This document shows, one piece after another, positions 16,289 through 25,510 of a stretch of 64,000 nt of DNA. Numbering within the stretch: the stretch's first letter is position 1; the number at the start of each line of letters is the position of its first letter. Source of the DNA: Dongia_B sp035539075 (GTDB taxonomy: Bacteria > Pseudomonadota > Alphaproteobacteria > Dongiales > Dongiaceae); NCBI GenBank assembly GCA_035539075.1, contig DATLJB010000005.1, positions 163,643 through 227,642 on the forward strand, read 5' to 3'. A program made the translations under genes and the position numbers. The notes under the pieces are model-generated. The model had not been told where the DNA came from, did no database searches, and saw only the letters and a program-made list of their open reading frames with translations.

Positions 16289-17035
16289 TCAAGCGGCCTG
16301 CGCCCAAACCCGCAAAGCGCCGATGGTCTCGAAGCCGCAACGCCGCATGGCAGTGATGTCGCCGCCGCTCTCATAGCCGACAATGGGGAGATCCTGATAC
16401 TCGGCGGCGATCATGGCAATGGCACTGGCGCGCCAGGCATCGCTATCTTGGTCGGGCACGAACAGGTTCGTATAGCCGACAACCCCGGCATCGTGAGCCC
16501 CGGTATCGTGACAGGTGACGCAACCGGCAACCACCCGCCCGTCCTGCCGGCAAGCGAGGACCCGTACCCGGGCATCATCGAGCAAGGCGGCCGGAAAAAG
16601 CGCCGCCCCGCCGGAATCTCCCCAGCCGGCCTCCCATGACCGCAATTCTGCCGCCGTCGCGACCACCTGCCATGACGCATCGGCCGGAGGCGTTTCCTGC
16701 CGCCGTCGATCAGCCGGCAGTTGCAGCCATTCGGCTTCGAACAGGCAGCTGAAGCCGAGGGGCGCAAGGTCCAGCAGGTTGAAGCTGTCCTTCACGGCAA
16801 AGGGCATATGAGTCTCACGCGCGGCGGCAGCGAGCGCGCCGATCGTGGCGAGCTGCGACGCGGTCGCCGCCGCACCACTCAACGTGACGACGTTAGGATA
16901 ATAGCGGGGCGCGGGCGCTGTCGTGAACCAGAGATGCTCGCTGAAATGCGTCGCGCAACCGTGGGCCCGTAGCATCGCATCGCACCAGGCCGCATTGTTG
17001 CCCGCGGCCAGAGAAACATTGTCGAGGTTGTTCAT
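16289..17035 (-). CDS. GNAT-like protein of unknown function
   Basis: A 248-residue protein. The C-terminal half has the pattern of a GNAT fold: VLACRQDGRVVAGCVTCHD (strands 4-5 with motif A entry), VVGYTNLFVPDQDSDAWRASAIAMIAAEYQ, and the end IVGYESGGDITAMRRCGFETIGALRVWA typical of motif B. The N-terminal half is not recognisable but may be a second, degenerate GNAT repeat. Substrate unknown. The start ATG 17035 lies 38 nt after the stop of the upstream MFS gene on the same strand, so the two may be cotranscribed. Confidence 0.6.
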   Translation of the reverse strand: MNNLDNVSLAAGNNAAWCDAMLRAHGCATHFSEHLWFTTAPAPRYYPNVVTLSGAAATASQLATIGALAAAARETHMPFAVKDSFNLLDLAPLGFSCLFEAEWLQLPADRRRQETPPADASWQVVATAAELRSWEAGWGDSGGAALFPAALLDDARVRVLACRQDGRVVAGCVTCHDTGAHDAGVVGYTNLFVPDQDSDAWRASAIAMIAAEYQDLPIVGYESGGDITAMRRCGFETIGALRVWAQAA

Positions 17036-17072
17036 GCCGGTCGCTCCGTGGCGCCCGACGACTGCCGCAAGG

Positions 17073-18707
17073 TCACGGCGTCGCGTCCGGCCCCACCTCT
17101 TCGGCCAGCTCGCTGTCGCTTTCGGCGGCGATGAGCTTGGCCTGGGGCGTCGCCACCGAGGCCTCCTGCGGCTGCGGGCGGCTGGTCTGGCGCACGAAGA
17201 GGATGGCGAAGCCGGCGGCCATCAGGGGCAGCACGCAGCCGAGGCCGAGCACCCAGTGGATTGCGGTATTGATGGTGGCGGAATCAGCGACCTGGCTGAG
17301 GCCGACGCTGTTGGCGACAACGCCGGCACCGGCCGCGCCGAAGGAGATGCCGAGCGAGCGTATAGTAGGGATGGCGCCGGCCGTCAGGCCTTCCTCCCCC
17401 CTGGTTGCATGACGCATGACGGCGGCAACCAGATGCAGATTGGTGGTGCCGAGGCCGACACCGACCAGCGCATCGGCCAGCGCGATGACCCAGAGCGAAC
17501 CGCTCTGCATGCTGACGGTCAGGATGGCGAGGCCGATGGTTGAGAGCAGCAGCCCGAGGGTGATGCAGGCCTGGGCCGCCTTGCCCTGAAAATGCGAGGT
17601 GCTGACCGAGGCCACCGTCCAGGCGACGGCAAGGCAGGCCATGATATAGGCCGCGACGGAATCGCTGGTGCCGCGCACCGCCTGCAGGGCAAGCGGCAGA
17701 TAGGCGCCGATGACGGCATGCGTCATCGATGAGAGCAGCATCACCCAGCCGCCGATGCCGGTGCTGGTCGAGAGTCCGAGCGGCCGGCTGGGCAGCAATC
17801 GGCTGCTGCTCCGCACACGCTCCGGCCGATCGAGCAGGATGGTGCGTTGCACCGCCAGAATGGCGATGCCGATGAGGATGATCTGCAGGGCAATGGCGAT
17901 GCCGCGAAACGAGGGACCGGTGGGATCAATGCCCAACAGCGTCATGGCCTCATAGACTTCGCCGGCAAGGCTGACCGCGCAGACGCCGATGGTCAGCAGG
18001 CCGAGGCGGCGATAAGGGAAGCGGGGAACTTTGACGCCGCTCTCCACCTGATGGCGCGGCAGCTTGATCCAGGCGCCGGTCATGAAGATGGCGACGATCG
18101 GCGCATTGAACCAGAAGGCGCCGCGCCAGAACCCATGCTCCGCGAAAAGGCCGCCCACGGCCGGGCCCAGCAATGCGGCAACACCCCAGGTGCTGGAGAT
18201 GAAAGCGAGGGCGCGCTTGCGAAGATGCTCCGGATAGGCCGATTGGACCAATGCCATGGAAAGTGAAATGAGCAGCCCGCCGCCCCAGCCCTGGAGGCTG
18301 CGCGCCAGCAACATGATCAGCATGGTCGGCGCCAGGGCGCAGCCGAGAGAGCCGATCAGGAAGGTGATGCTCGCCAGCATATAGGCGCGCCTGGTGCCGA
18401 GAATGGCGCGCAGCGGCGCATTGCTGGCGGCGCCGATGATGGAGGCGACCATGTAGAGGGTGGTCGGCCAAGTATAGAAGCTGATGCCGCCGATATCTTT
18501 CACCACCTTCGGCATGACCGCCGCCGTGATGAAGACATCGATCGCATGCAGCGCCATGGCGAGGTTGATAGTCAGCGTATAGATGCCGAGGCCGTTGCGG
18601 AAAATGTCGAGCCAGCTATGGCGCGCATTCCCTTCGGCCGTCGCCGCGGCCTTGCCGGCATCCGGCTGTCCGGCGGTGGATTGATTGGCTGGATTGCGGC
18701 GCTGCAT
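17073..18707 (-). CDS. MFS transporter, multidrug-efflux (DHA2) type
   Basis: A 544-residue membrane protein with about 14 hydrophobic helices, matching the 14-helix DHA2 drug:H+ antiporters. Visible motifs include APLRAILGTRRAYMLASITF (motif A, in altered form) and the RSLQGWGGGLLISL region with ISSTWGVAALLGPAVGGLFAEH (motif C, GPxxGG). The N-terminal 40 residues and the C-terminal 40 are polar and cytoplasmic. Substrate unknown. The upstream 600 nt hold no gene and no recognisable regulator gene. Confidence 0.85.
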   Translation of the reverse strand: MQRRNPANQSTAGQPDAGKAAATAEGNARHSWLDIFRNGLGIYTLTINLAMALHAIDVFITAAVMPKVVKDIGGISFYTWPTTLYMVASIIGAASNAPLRAILGTRRAYMLASITFLIGSLGCALAPTMLIMLLARSLQGWGGGLLISLSMALVQSAYPEHLRKRALAFISSTWGVAALLGPAVGGLFAEHGFWRGAFWFNAPIVAIFMTGAWIKLPRHQVESGVKVPRFPYRRLGLLTIGVCAVSLAGEVYEAMTLLGIDPTGPSFRGIAIALQIILIGIAILAVQRTILLDRPERVRSSSRLLPSRPLGLSTSTGIGGWVMLLSSMTHAVIGAYLPLALQAVRGTSDSVAAYIMACLAVAWTVASVSTSHFQGKAAQACITLGLLLSTIGLAILTVSMQSGSLWVIALADALVGVGLGTTNLHLVAAVMRHATRGEEGLTAGAIPTIRSLGISFGAAGAGVVANSVGLSQVADSATINTAIHWVLGLGCVLPLMAAGFAILFVRQTSRPQPQEASVATPQAKLIAAESDSELAEEVGPDATP

Positions 18708-19309
18708 GGTCTTCCCGATTGACGCGTCGACCGACGCCGAAGACCACTAAGGAGGGCAAGTCATCTGAGCCGGATCGAAAACGGATGGTCTGAACGGTGC
18801 TGCCCGTCTCGCTTCCCGCGTGACCCCCGCCGCACCCCTCGATGCCCACTATAGAGCGGCAATCAGAAACGAAAAGTGTTAATCGCGTGCCGTTCATGGC
18901 CGCATGCGTTGCGCTGCAGCAAGTTGCCGCCATCAATGTGTCATGAGGCTGCCCCATGATGATGGGTGATGACGCAGTGTGAGTCCCGTTATCTGCATAT
19001 AGGGGTAGGTTTGATGGGCGCTGTTGCCTTGTGTCCCGGCTCGATCGTGAAGACGTCTTACACGGGTTTTCATATCCAGTTGTTGAGGGCGCTGTTGCAA
19101 CCATATGGTGATGATTTATCGTCAGCAGACCGGCCGCTCGAAGAGCAGGCGTGCGACTCGATATAAATAGGCTTCATGAATGGACTTCGAGGCTGGGCGG
19201 GTAAGGTCTTTTAAGAAAACCTTGATGCAGCCAACGCGTCTCTCTCATCGCAGGATGTCGAGGCGTCACGGCGGATCAATCCGGGGCAATGAAATGGCAG
19301 GGGTCGAAG
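18708..19309. other. 602-nt intergenic region without a convincing gene
   Basis: It separates the MFS gene from the first Cupin_3 gene and must carry both divergent promoters. The only repeat I see is GGGCGCTGTTGC at 19016-19027 and again at 19087-19098 in direct orientation. Base composition is lower in GC than the flanking genes around 18950-19230. Frames here have poor codon use, so I call none of them. Confidence 0.5.
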
Positions 19310-19699
19310 ATGAACATGCTGAAAAAGGTGCAGGAAGATGCCGGCAGCAAGCGCTTGCGCCGGTGCAATGCCAACCCGCCGGTGCTTGAACACACCATAC
19401 CGGCCAAGATTTTGGCGGGCGATCCGGTCAAGAAATGGCATGACATCTATGTCGATCCCACCAACCAGTTCTGCGTCGGTGTCTGGGAATCCGATATCGG
19501 CAAATGGGAGATCGATTTCATCGAAGACGAATTCATCGCCATCATTTCCGGCAAGATCACGCTGACCGATGAAAACGGTCATGCCGAGACCTTTGGTCCT
19601 GGTGATGCCGTGGTGGTGCCGCGCGGCTTCAAGGGGACATGGGAAACCGTCGAACCGGTCAAGAAGTGGTACGCTGCCTTCGAAAACCTGCGCGACTGA
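19310..19699 (+). CDS. Cupin_3 (DUF861) domain protein, first copy
   Basis: A 129-residue single-domain cupin. GVWESDIGKWEIDFIEDEFIAIISGKITL and PGDAVVVPRGFKGTWE are the two cupin motifs of the DUF861 family, related to the (S)-ureidoglycine aminohydrolase fold. ATG 19310 is chosen; an in-frame ATG at 19289 is also possible. The classical metal-binding His residues of cupin motif 1 are absent, as is common in this family. A paralogue lies at 20710, and a GST gene sits between. They share WES...GKW and PRGFKGTWETVEPVKKWY almost exactly, which indicates duplication. Function unknown. Confidence 0.8.
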   Translation: MNMLKKVQEDAGSKRLRRCNANPPVLEHTIPAKILAGDPVKKWHDIYVDPTNQFCVGVWESDIGKWEIDFIEDEFIAIISGKITLTDENGHAETFGPGDAVVVPRGFKGTWETVEPVKKWYAAFENLRD

Positions 19700-19876
19700 A
19701 AGTCTTTCACCGCAATCGATATGCGCATGGGGCGTGCTGGCGTCGCGACCGCCGCCGGGCCGGCTAAGCAATGTCCTGACAAAGCGGCCCCCGGCGGCTG
19801 GCCGATCCGGCCCTTCACCCGCGGGCGGCCCGGCCGCATCCTCGGGTTTCGATGCTGGCTGGTGGTGGCGAAGAGG

Positions 19877-20533
19877 ATGGAAGCGGTAACGGTTTTTGGC
19901 GCGCGCTACAGCGTCTATGTCCGCAGCGTGCGGCTGGCGCTGGAAGAGAAGCAGATCCCCTATCGGCTCGAGGAAGTGGATGTCTTCGCACCGGGCGGGC
20001 CGCCACCGGCATTGTTGCAACGCCATCCCTTCGGACGCATTCCGGCCTTCGAACATCGGCGCGCCACGGATACGGTGGCGATCTATGAAACCGCCGCGAT
20101 TTTGCGCTACGTCGACGAGGCCTTTGACGGGCCCGCCTTACAGCCGCACATTGCGCTGCCTCGGGCGCGGATGAACCAGGTGCTCGGCATCCTCGACAAC
20201 TACGCCTATCGCTGTCTCGTCTGGGATATTTATGTCGAGCGTGTGTCGCGGCCCGCGCAGGGCCGTCCGAGCGATGAGGCGCGCATCGCATCCGCCTTGC
20301 CACAGGCACGGACATGCCTGCGGGCTCTCGCCGGGCTGATGCAGGAAGGTCCCTGGTTTACCGGGCCGCAACTCACCTTGGCCGACCTGCACGCCGCCTC
20401 GGTCTTTGCCTATTTCGTCCAGGCGGCCGAGGCGCCGGATCTGTTGGCAGGCCATGACAATCTTTGCCGCTGGTGGGCCGAGATGTCCCGGCGCGACAGC
20501 ATGATCCGCACGCCATTTGAGTCTGGGGAATGA
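19877..20533 (+). CDS. Glutathione S-transferase family protein
   Basis: A 218-residue protein from ATG 19877. The N-terminal MEAVTVFGARYSVYVRSVRLALEEKQIPYRLEEVDVF is a GST thioredoxin fold, with Ser/Tyr candidates near the catalytic position. HPFGRIPAFEH and AIYETAAILRYVDEAF are the GSH-binding cis-Pro and E-T/S motifs. The C-domain includes LTLADLHAASVFAYF. The open frame extends upstream to 19721 but that part is not GST-like. It is flanked by the two Cupin_3 paralogues in one apparent transcription unit. Confidence 0.87.
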   Translation: MEAVTVFGARYSVYVRSVRLALEEKQIPYRLEEVDVFAPGGPPPALLQRHPFGRIPAFEHRRATDTVAIYETAAILRYVDEAFDGPALQPHIALPRARMNQVLGILDNYAYRCLVWDIYVERVSRPAQGRPSDEARIASALPQARTCLRALAGLMQEGPWFTGPQLTLADLHAASVFAYFVQAAEAPDLLAGHDNLCRWWAEMSRRDSMIRTPFESGE

Positions 20534-20709
20534 GCCGGCGTCGCTTCTTTCGGAAAGGAGCGCATACCACCCCTGCCGCAATCGGGTTGCCACCGCTGAG
20601 GACACCGAGGCAAATCTGCTTTCCCTCCACCGGAGCGGCCTTTACTCTGCGCCCCCATCAGGAATCAAAGGGGTGCCCACGGGCGCACCAGCAGAGCGTG
20701 GAGAAGCAG

Positions 20710-21066
20710 ATGAGCAAGAAATTGATTCGCTTCGGCGTCAATCCGCCGCCGGTCGAGGAGGGCAGGCCGGCCACGGTGCTGGAAGGCAATCCGGTGACCC
20801 AGCTGCAGAACTATTACGCCGATCCTACCGGCCAGTTTTTTGCCGGCGTCTGGGAATCAGCCCCGGGCAAATGGGCGGTGAATTATACCGAGGAGGAATT
20901 CTGCACGTTCCTCGCCGGCAAAGCGATCCTGACCAGCGAGGATGGCACGGCGGAGACGTTCATCACTGGCGACGCCTTCATCATTCCCCGCGGCTTCAAG
21001 GGAACCTGGGAAACCGTCGAGCCGGTGAAGAAATGGTATGTCATCTTTGAGCCGAAGGCCGGTTGA
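20710..21066 (+). CDS. Cupin_3 (DUF861) domain protein, second copy
   Basis: A 118-residue cupin from ATG 20710 (MSKKLIRFGVNPPPVEEG). GVWESAPGKWAVNYTEEEFCTFLAGKAIL and TGDAFIIPRGFKGTWE are the family motifs. It closely matches the first copy at 19310 in the second half. The preceding 180 nt are open in frame back to 20530 but have no family similarity and no ribosome site; GTGGAGAAGCAG precedes the chosen ATG. Like its paralogue it lacks obvious metal-binding histidines. It ends 21 nt before a convergent DUF983 gene. Confidence 0.8.
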   Translation: MSKKLIRFGVNPPPVEEGRPATVLEGNPVTQLQNYYADPTGQFFAGVWESAPGKWAVNYTEEEFCTFLAGKAILTSEDGTAETFITGDAFIIPRGFKGTWETVEPVKKWYVIFEPKAG

Positions 21067-21087
21067 TCCGATCGCTTGCAGCCGAGA

Positions 21088-21546
21088 TCAGCCCGCCCGG
21101 CGCTTGTGCTGGCTGCAATGGATCGCCGCCATCACCGCGCCCTTGATGAAAGGCAGCAGGCCAAGACTGAGTAGCACGGTCGCCGGGAGCCAGATCGCCG
21201 CCTGCAGCCAGGAGGGCGGATGGAAGGCCGCTTCCATCAGCAGCAGACCGCTGACGACGATGTGGCCGACGATCGAGATGGTGAAATAGGCCGGCGCATC
21301 ATCTGCCCGGATCGGCTCGAAGGCGAGTCCGCATGCGTTGCAGCTTTCGGCGATCGCCAGGTAGCCGACAAACATGTGACCGATGCCGCAGCGTGGACAC
21401 CGCCGCAAGAATCCGTATTTGAGGCTGGTCCATAGACCGGCCTGCTGTGCGCCCTTGGGCTGACTGTCCGCCGGATAAGCGCCGACCAAGTGATTGCCCG
21501 TCTCCTGGCTGCCGGCGATTTCGGTCAACTCTGCGTTCATCCCCAT
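21088..21546 (-). CDS. DUF983 family membrane protein
   Basis: A protein of about 152 residues. CPRCGIGHMF and CNACGLAF form two CxxC pairs (zinc-ribbon-like), followed by the DUF983 signature ADDAPAYFTISIVGHIVV, two hydrophobic helices and WLPATVLLSLGLLPFIKGA. The family is small, widespread in Alphaproteobacteria, and often next to cytochrome oxidase assembly genes, which is not the case here. Start choice between 21561 (TTG), 21546 and 21540 (ATG) is uncertain because no clear ribosome site exists. Function unknown. Confidence 0.85.
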   Translation of the reverse strand: MGMNAELTEIAGSQETGNHLVGAYPADSQPKGAQQAGLWTSLKYGFLRRCPRCGIGHMFVGYLAIAESCNACGLAFEPIRADDAPAYFTISIVGHIVVSGLLLMEAAFHPPSWLQAAIWLPATVLLSLGLLPFIKGAVMAAIHCSQHKRRAG

Positions 21547-21561
21547 GGAGGCGTGTTCCAA

Positions 21562-21956
21562 GGCAAGGGTTGTGCTGTTCTATTGCAAAGGGGCGCCGCT
21601 TCAAAAGGTCGCGACCGTCCCTACGGCTCACCTGAGCCGGAAGAGGGCTGTCACGGCTGATGGTTCGGCGTTGCCGTCCATCTGCCGCCCACGACCGGCC
21701 CGCTAGCCGTCGCCCATAATCGGGGGGCAGGCTGCCCGGGGGCCGTGAGAATGCCCTTCAATCTTGGTCTCCGTCATTAAAGGAAAGAGCACCTGTCTCA
21801 CAATGCGACCGGTTGCCGCCGAAGATACAACCGCAGAGACAGCTGCAGCGGGTATGTCGGGGCTGCGACAGCAAGCGGTGTTGACAGCGCTATTGACAGC
21901 CAAAGCCGGCCTGACGTCACATGCCGGAATGGTAGCAACGCGTGGGGGCCGCGCCG
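21562..21956. other. 395-nt divergent intergenic region
   Basis: It lies between the DUF983 gene and the PAS-like protein gene. The short frames inside show no family resemblance and no ribosome site. It presumably carries both promoters. I see no strong inverted repeat. Confidence 0.4.
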
Positions 21957-22859
21957 ATGACATTGACCTGGGACATCTCCTTCCTGTTGGACACCCAGGG
22001 CAAGATCGAGGAAGCGCGCGGCAATTGCCTGGAAATCCTGGGCGAGCCCGCCCGGACCATGGTGGGGCGGTCGTTCCTGCCTTTCGTTGCCGGCGCCGAC
22101 CGCGCGCATTTCCGCCGCTTTTTGGCACAGCTTGGAAATGCCAATGCCGTAAGGCGGGCGCTGTTGCATCTGCGCACCGGTCTGCGCGGTGACCAGCCAT
22201 TTTTCATGGAAGCCCAGAACGGTTGGTCGGCCGCGCGCCATTGGATCATGCTGGCCATTCCGACCGATCAGGTCACCGCAAATCCGCTGGCCGTCCTCGA
22301 CGCGCCAATTCCCACCACCAGCGACGACGATCTGCTGATGCTGATCGAATTGGCTGCCGAGCAGGCGACACCGCTCGACCTGACCGTTTTCTCGGTGGGG
22401 GGCCTCGCGGCGGCGGATGTCGATACGCGGTCGAGCCCGGATGTGGAACTGGCAAGCAAGCTGCGCCGCCAGGTGGAACGGCGCCTGGTTGCCAACGCCT
22501 ATGACGGCATCGTCAGCCGATCCGAGCCCGGCGTCTACAATGTGCTGCACGAGGCCAGGAAGGACGCGGAGGAGATCGCCGGCGATCTGCGAGCGGGGGC
22601 GCGCGAGATCGGCGTCAGCGATGAAGCGCTCGGCCTCAGCCGGCGCACCGTGAAGCTGGGCGTGCGGCCGGATCGCGAGAAGATCAAGGCGGCCGTCGTC
22701 GCCGCCAGGATGCCGATACAGGATCGCAGCCTGCCGGCCGGCGCCAGCGCCGATGCGGCGCCATCGATATCGCGTTCGCCCTGGTTCTATGCGGTGCTGG
22801 TAATGCTGGTGCTGGTTCTGCTGGCGCTCGGCGCCGCGCTGCTGGTCTTGCGCCCGTGA
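21957..22859 (+). CDS. PAS-like / degenerate GGDEF-like protein with a C-terminal membrane anchor
   Basis: A 300-residue protein from ATG 21957. The N-terminus (LTWDISFLLDTQGKIEEARGNCLEILG and RTMVGRSFLPFV) resembles a PAS fold. The middle (LDLTVFSVGGLAAADV, KLRRQVERRLVANAYDGIVSRSEPGVYNVLHE) has the outline of a GGDEF domain but lacks GG[D/E]EF, so it would be catalytically dead. A single TM helix lies at the C-terminus (WFYAVLVMLVLVLLALGAALL), so the protein is tail-anchored with its domains in the cytoplasm. An unusual topology for a signalling protein. No partner is adjacent. The domain reading is my inference from pattern, not from a search. Confidence 0.55.
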   Translation: MTLTWDISFLLDTQGKIEEARGNCLEILGEPARTMVGRSFLPFVAGADRAHFRRFLAQLGNANAVRRALLHLRTGLRGDQPFFMEAQNGWSAARHWIMLAIPTDQVTANPLAVLDAPIPTTSDDDLLMLIELAAEQATPLDLTVFSVGGLAAADVDTRSSPDVELASKLRRQVERRLVANAYDGIVSRSEPGVYNVLHEARKDAEEIAGDLRAGAREIGVSDEALGLSRRTVKLGVRPDREKIKAAVVAARMPIQDRSLPAGASADAAPSISRSPWFYAVLVMLVLVLLALGAALLVLRP

Positions 22860-22924
22860 TCCTGCTGCGGTGATCTTGTGCCAGCGGTGCGGTCGCGACG
22901 AGCAGCGCAGGGCGACAGATGGGC

Positions 22925-24133
22925 TCAGCTCTGCGTCAGCATCTGGGTGAATTTCGCCATCGATTTATCGTAGTTGGTGGCCCACCACGCGCTGTCGACG
23001 ATGCTCTGCTGCGCCAGCGCTTCCGGCTGGGTCGGGTCGCCGCTGCGCAGGCTGGCCGGCATGGCGGCGGAGGCGCGGGGATTGGCCGGACCGACGCCGC
23101 GCAGGCTGGAAAGGGCAATCTGGCGCGACGGCTCCTGCATCGAGGCGAGGAATTTGAACACGGTGTTGCCGCCCGGATTGTTCTTCGGCACCACCCAGAC
23201 GCCGGGACATAACAGGCCCTGGTCGAAGCTCCAGCCGATCCCGCCTTTGGTTTCGACCGCCAGCTGGGCCGCGCGGGTGTGCCAGATGCAGGCCATGGTG
23301 ACGACCTTGTCGAGCATCATCTGCTTGGCCTCGTTGCCGGTCTCCCAGGTCACCAGATGCGGCTTCAATTGCCCGATGCGGTTGACGCAATCGGCGATAT
23401 CGAGCGGATAGAGCTGGCCCGGCTTGGCGCCATGGGCCATGGCGGCCGCTTCGAAGCCGCCGATCATCCACTTCCACAGGCCGCGCTTGCCCGGATATTT
23501 GCGCAGGTTCCAGAAATCGGCCCAGCTTTGCGGCGGGTTGTCCTTATAAACGTTCGCGTTGTAGGCGAGGACGAACGAGTAGGTATAGCCGGCAACGCCG
23601 AAATCGTAGGCGAAGGGCTGGATGACCTGGCTGCGATCGACGACGCTGTAATCGACGGCGCTCAGCGCGCCGCTCTGGCCGAGCCGGATGCAGGCATAGC
23701 CGTCGGTGTCGCAAATGTCCCAATCGACATTGCCGCTGTCGACCATGGATTTGATCTTGCCCTCGCTGGGGCCGGTACCGTCGAAAACGACGTCGATATT
23801 GTTGTCGCGCTTGAACGGCTTGCCGAAAGCCTGGCTGAGGTGGTCGATGTCGCTGTTGCCCCAGACGGCGAAGGTGAGCTCATCGGCATCGGCGGCCCGC
23901 GCCTTTTGCCCGAGGCCCAGTCCCAAGCCGGTTCCCACACCGATCCCCAGGCCCGTGCCAAGGAATGGCGCCAAGCCTGCCGCCGCAAGGCGTCGCAGGA
24001 AATGCCGCCGGTCCTCGCCGGACAAGGCCGCTGCCTGCTGCCGTAATTCGGCGCCGAGCAGGGGCAGATCCTGCGCAAAGGGCGAGGCGGCGGTCAGGCC
24101 GGCGAGCGGGCGGGCAAATGTCTTCGACTGCAT
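22925..24133 (-). CDS. ABC transporter substrate-binding protein, spermidine/putrescine type, Tat-exported
   Basis: A 402-residue protein from ATG 24133. RRHFLRRLAAAGLAPFLGTG and a Gly-rich hydrophobic stretch ending in ARAADA form a twin-arginine signal, with an unusually long n-region of about 40 residues. The mature part resembles PotD/PotF-like periplasmic binding proteins: LTFAVWGNSDIDHLSQAFGKPFKRDNNIDVVF, YAYDFGVAGYTYSFVLAYN and NPPQSWADFWN. No permease or ATPase gene is nearby, so it is an orphan binding protein or works with a distant transporter. Confidence 0.82.
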   Translation of the reverse strand: MQSKTFARPLAGLTAASPFAQDLPLLGAELRQQAAALSGEDRRHFLRRLAAAGLAPFLGTGLGIGVGTGLGLGLGQKARAADADELTFAVWGNSDIDHLSQAFGKPFKRDNNIDVVFDGTGPSEGKIKSMVDSGNVDWDICDTDGYACIRLGQSGALSAVDYSVVDRSQVIQPFAYDFGVAGYTYSFVLAYNANVYKDNPPQSWADFWNLRKYPGKRGLWKWMIGGFEAAAMAHGAKPGQLYPLDIADCVNRIGQLKPHLVTWETGNEAKQMMLDKVVTMACIWHTRAAQLAVETKGGIGWSFDQGLLCPGVWVVPKNNPGGNTVFKFLASMQEPSRQIALSSLRGVGPANPRASAAMPASLRSGDPTQPEALAQQSIVDSAWWATNYDKSMAKFTQMLTQS

Positions 24134-24192
24134 GCCTCCGCTGTAGCCCCCCGATCCGACCGCGTCAAGCTGGCGACAAGGCGGCGCTGTGC

Positions 24193-25476
24193 TCAGGCCT
24201 GATGCGGCTTGTGGTTGAGGAGCGACAGCAGGAAAGCGAGGGCGGCGGCGACCAGGGCGACCAGGCAGGTGCCGGTCCATCCCCAGGCCTCGAAGGCCGA
24301 GCCGCCCAGCATGGAACCGAGCGCGCCGCCGCAGAACATCGTGGTCATGAAGACCGTGTTGACGCGGCTGCGCGCGCCGGAATCGAGCGCATGGATGCCG
24401 GCCTGGTTCGAAACCAGCGCCGATTGCACGCCAAGATCCATCAATACGACGCCGATCACCAGCGCCGGCATGGAGCCCTGGACCAGGATGAGAAGCAGGA
24501 ACGAGGCGAAGACCAGGACCGCCGACAGGGTGACGACCATTTGCGGCCCGTGGCGGTCGGCGACGCGGCCGGCGATCGGGGCCGCCAGTGCGCCCACCGC
24601 GCCGATCAATCCCATCAAGCCGGCGAAGGTGGCGCCGAGGTTGTAAGGCGGCAGGCGCAGCTCCAGCGCCAGGTTCGCCCAGAAAGCGGAAAAGCACGCA
24701 AACAGCATGCCCTGGCACAGGCCTGCCAGTCGCAGGCGGCGATAGCGGACAAAGAAGCCGAACAGCGAGGTGAGGATGCGGCCGTAATGATCACGGGTGA
24801 CCGGCTGCACCCGGGGCAGCACCGCCGCCAGAAGCGCCGCCAGGCCCAGCATCAGTCCGGCGGCCAGCGCGAACATGGCACGCCAGTGCCAGTGGTCGGA
24901 GACATAACCGCTGATCGTCCGGGCGAGCAGGATGCCGACCAGAAGGCCGCCGGTTACCGTGCCGACGACCTTGCCGCGCTGGGCGGGATCGGCCAGATGG
25001 ACGGCCAGGGGCACAATCTGCTGCACTACCGTCGTCAGGATGCCGATCACCAGGCAGGCGATGCCGAGCCACACCAGGCTGGGGGCCATGGCGGCGCCGG
25101 CCAAGGCGATGCTGAGCCCAAGCAGGGTGACGAGGATCAGTGTTTTGCGCTCGACCCGGTCCCCGAGAGGCGCCAGGAAGAAAAGACCGGTCGCATAGCC
25201 GATCTGGCAGAGAAATGGCATGATCGCGACTTCGCGCGGCGTCGCTGCGAAGTCTCGGATGAACAGCCCCAGCATCGGCTGGTTGTAATAGGTATTGGCG
25301 ACGGCAAGGCAGGTCGCGACCGTCATCACCGCCAGCAGCTTGCCGCCGAGATGGGGATGTGCCGTTACCAAGGAGTCGTTGCCGTCCGCCCGCGCGCGGG
25401 GCGTTCCGGCGTCTTCGGCTGCCGCTTGCGACGCCTCATCTCCTGGCCGGCTTTCGACCAAACCCGACTCCGCCAT
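24193..25476 (-). CDS. MFS transporter (12-helix, sugar-efflux/YnfM-like)
   Basis: A 427-residue protein from ATG 25476, preceded by AAGGG. About twelve hydrophobic helices follow a polar N-tail. Motifs include YYNQPMLGLF, IGYATGLFFLAPLGDRVERK (motif A, G-x-x-x-D-R-x-x-R) and the ISGYVSDHWHWRAMF region. The pattern matches drug- or arabinose-efflux type permeases. The TetR-type gene immediately upstream on the same strand and a palindrome in the 190-nt gap suggest regulated expression. Confidence 0.85.
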   Translation of the reverse strand: MAESGLVESRPGDEASQAAAEDAGTPRARADGNDSLVTAHPHLGGKLLAVMTVATCLAVANTYYNQPMLGLFIRDFAATPREVAIMPFLCQIGYATGLFFLAPLGDRVERKTLILVTLLGLSIALAGAAMAPSLVWLGIACLVIGILTTVVQQIVPLAVHLADPAQRGKVVGTVTGGLLVGILLARTISGYVSDHWHWRAMFALAAGLMLGLAALLAAVLPRVQPVTRDHYGRILTSLFGFFVRYRRLRLAGLCQGMLFACFSAFWANLALELRLPPYNLGATFAGLMGLIGAVGALAAPIAGRVADRHGPQMVVTLSAVLVFASFLLLILVQGSMPALVIGVVLMDLGVQSALVSNQAGIHALDSGARSRVNTVFMTTMFCGGALGSMLGGSAFEAWGWTGTCLVALVAAALAFLLSLLNHKPHQA

Positions 25477-25510
25477 GGGGCAGACCCTTATCCTGAAAGT
25501 GGGGTGAAAT

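Noticed and set aside
16448..16972. Short plus-strand frames inside the GNAT-like gene
   Set aside because: Antisense shadows with no ribosome site or family.
18616..19104. 162-codon minus-strand frame reaching into the MFS upstream region
   Set aside because: No ribosome site, no family, and it overlaps the MFS start in another frame.
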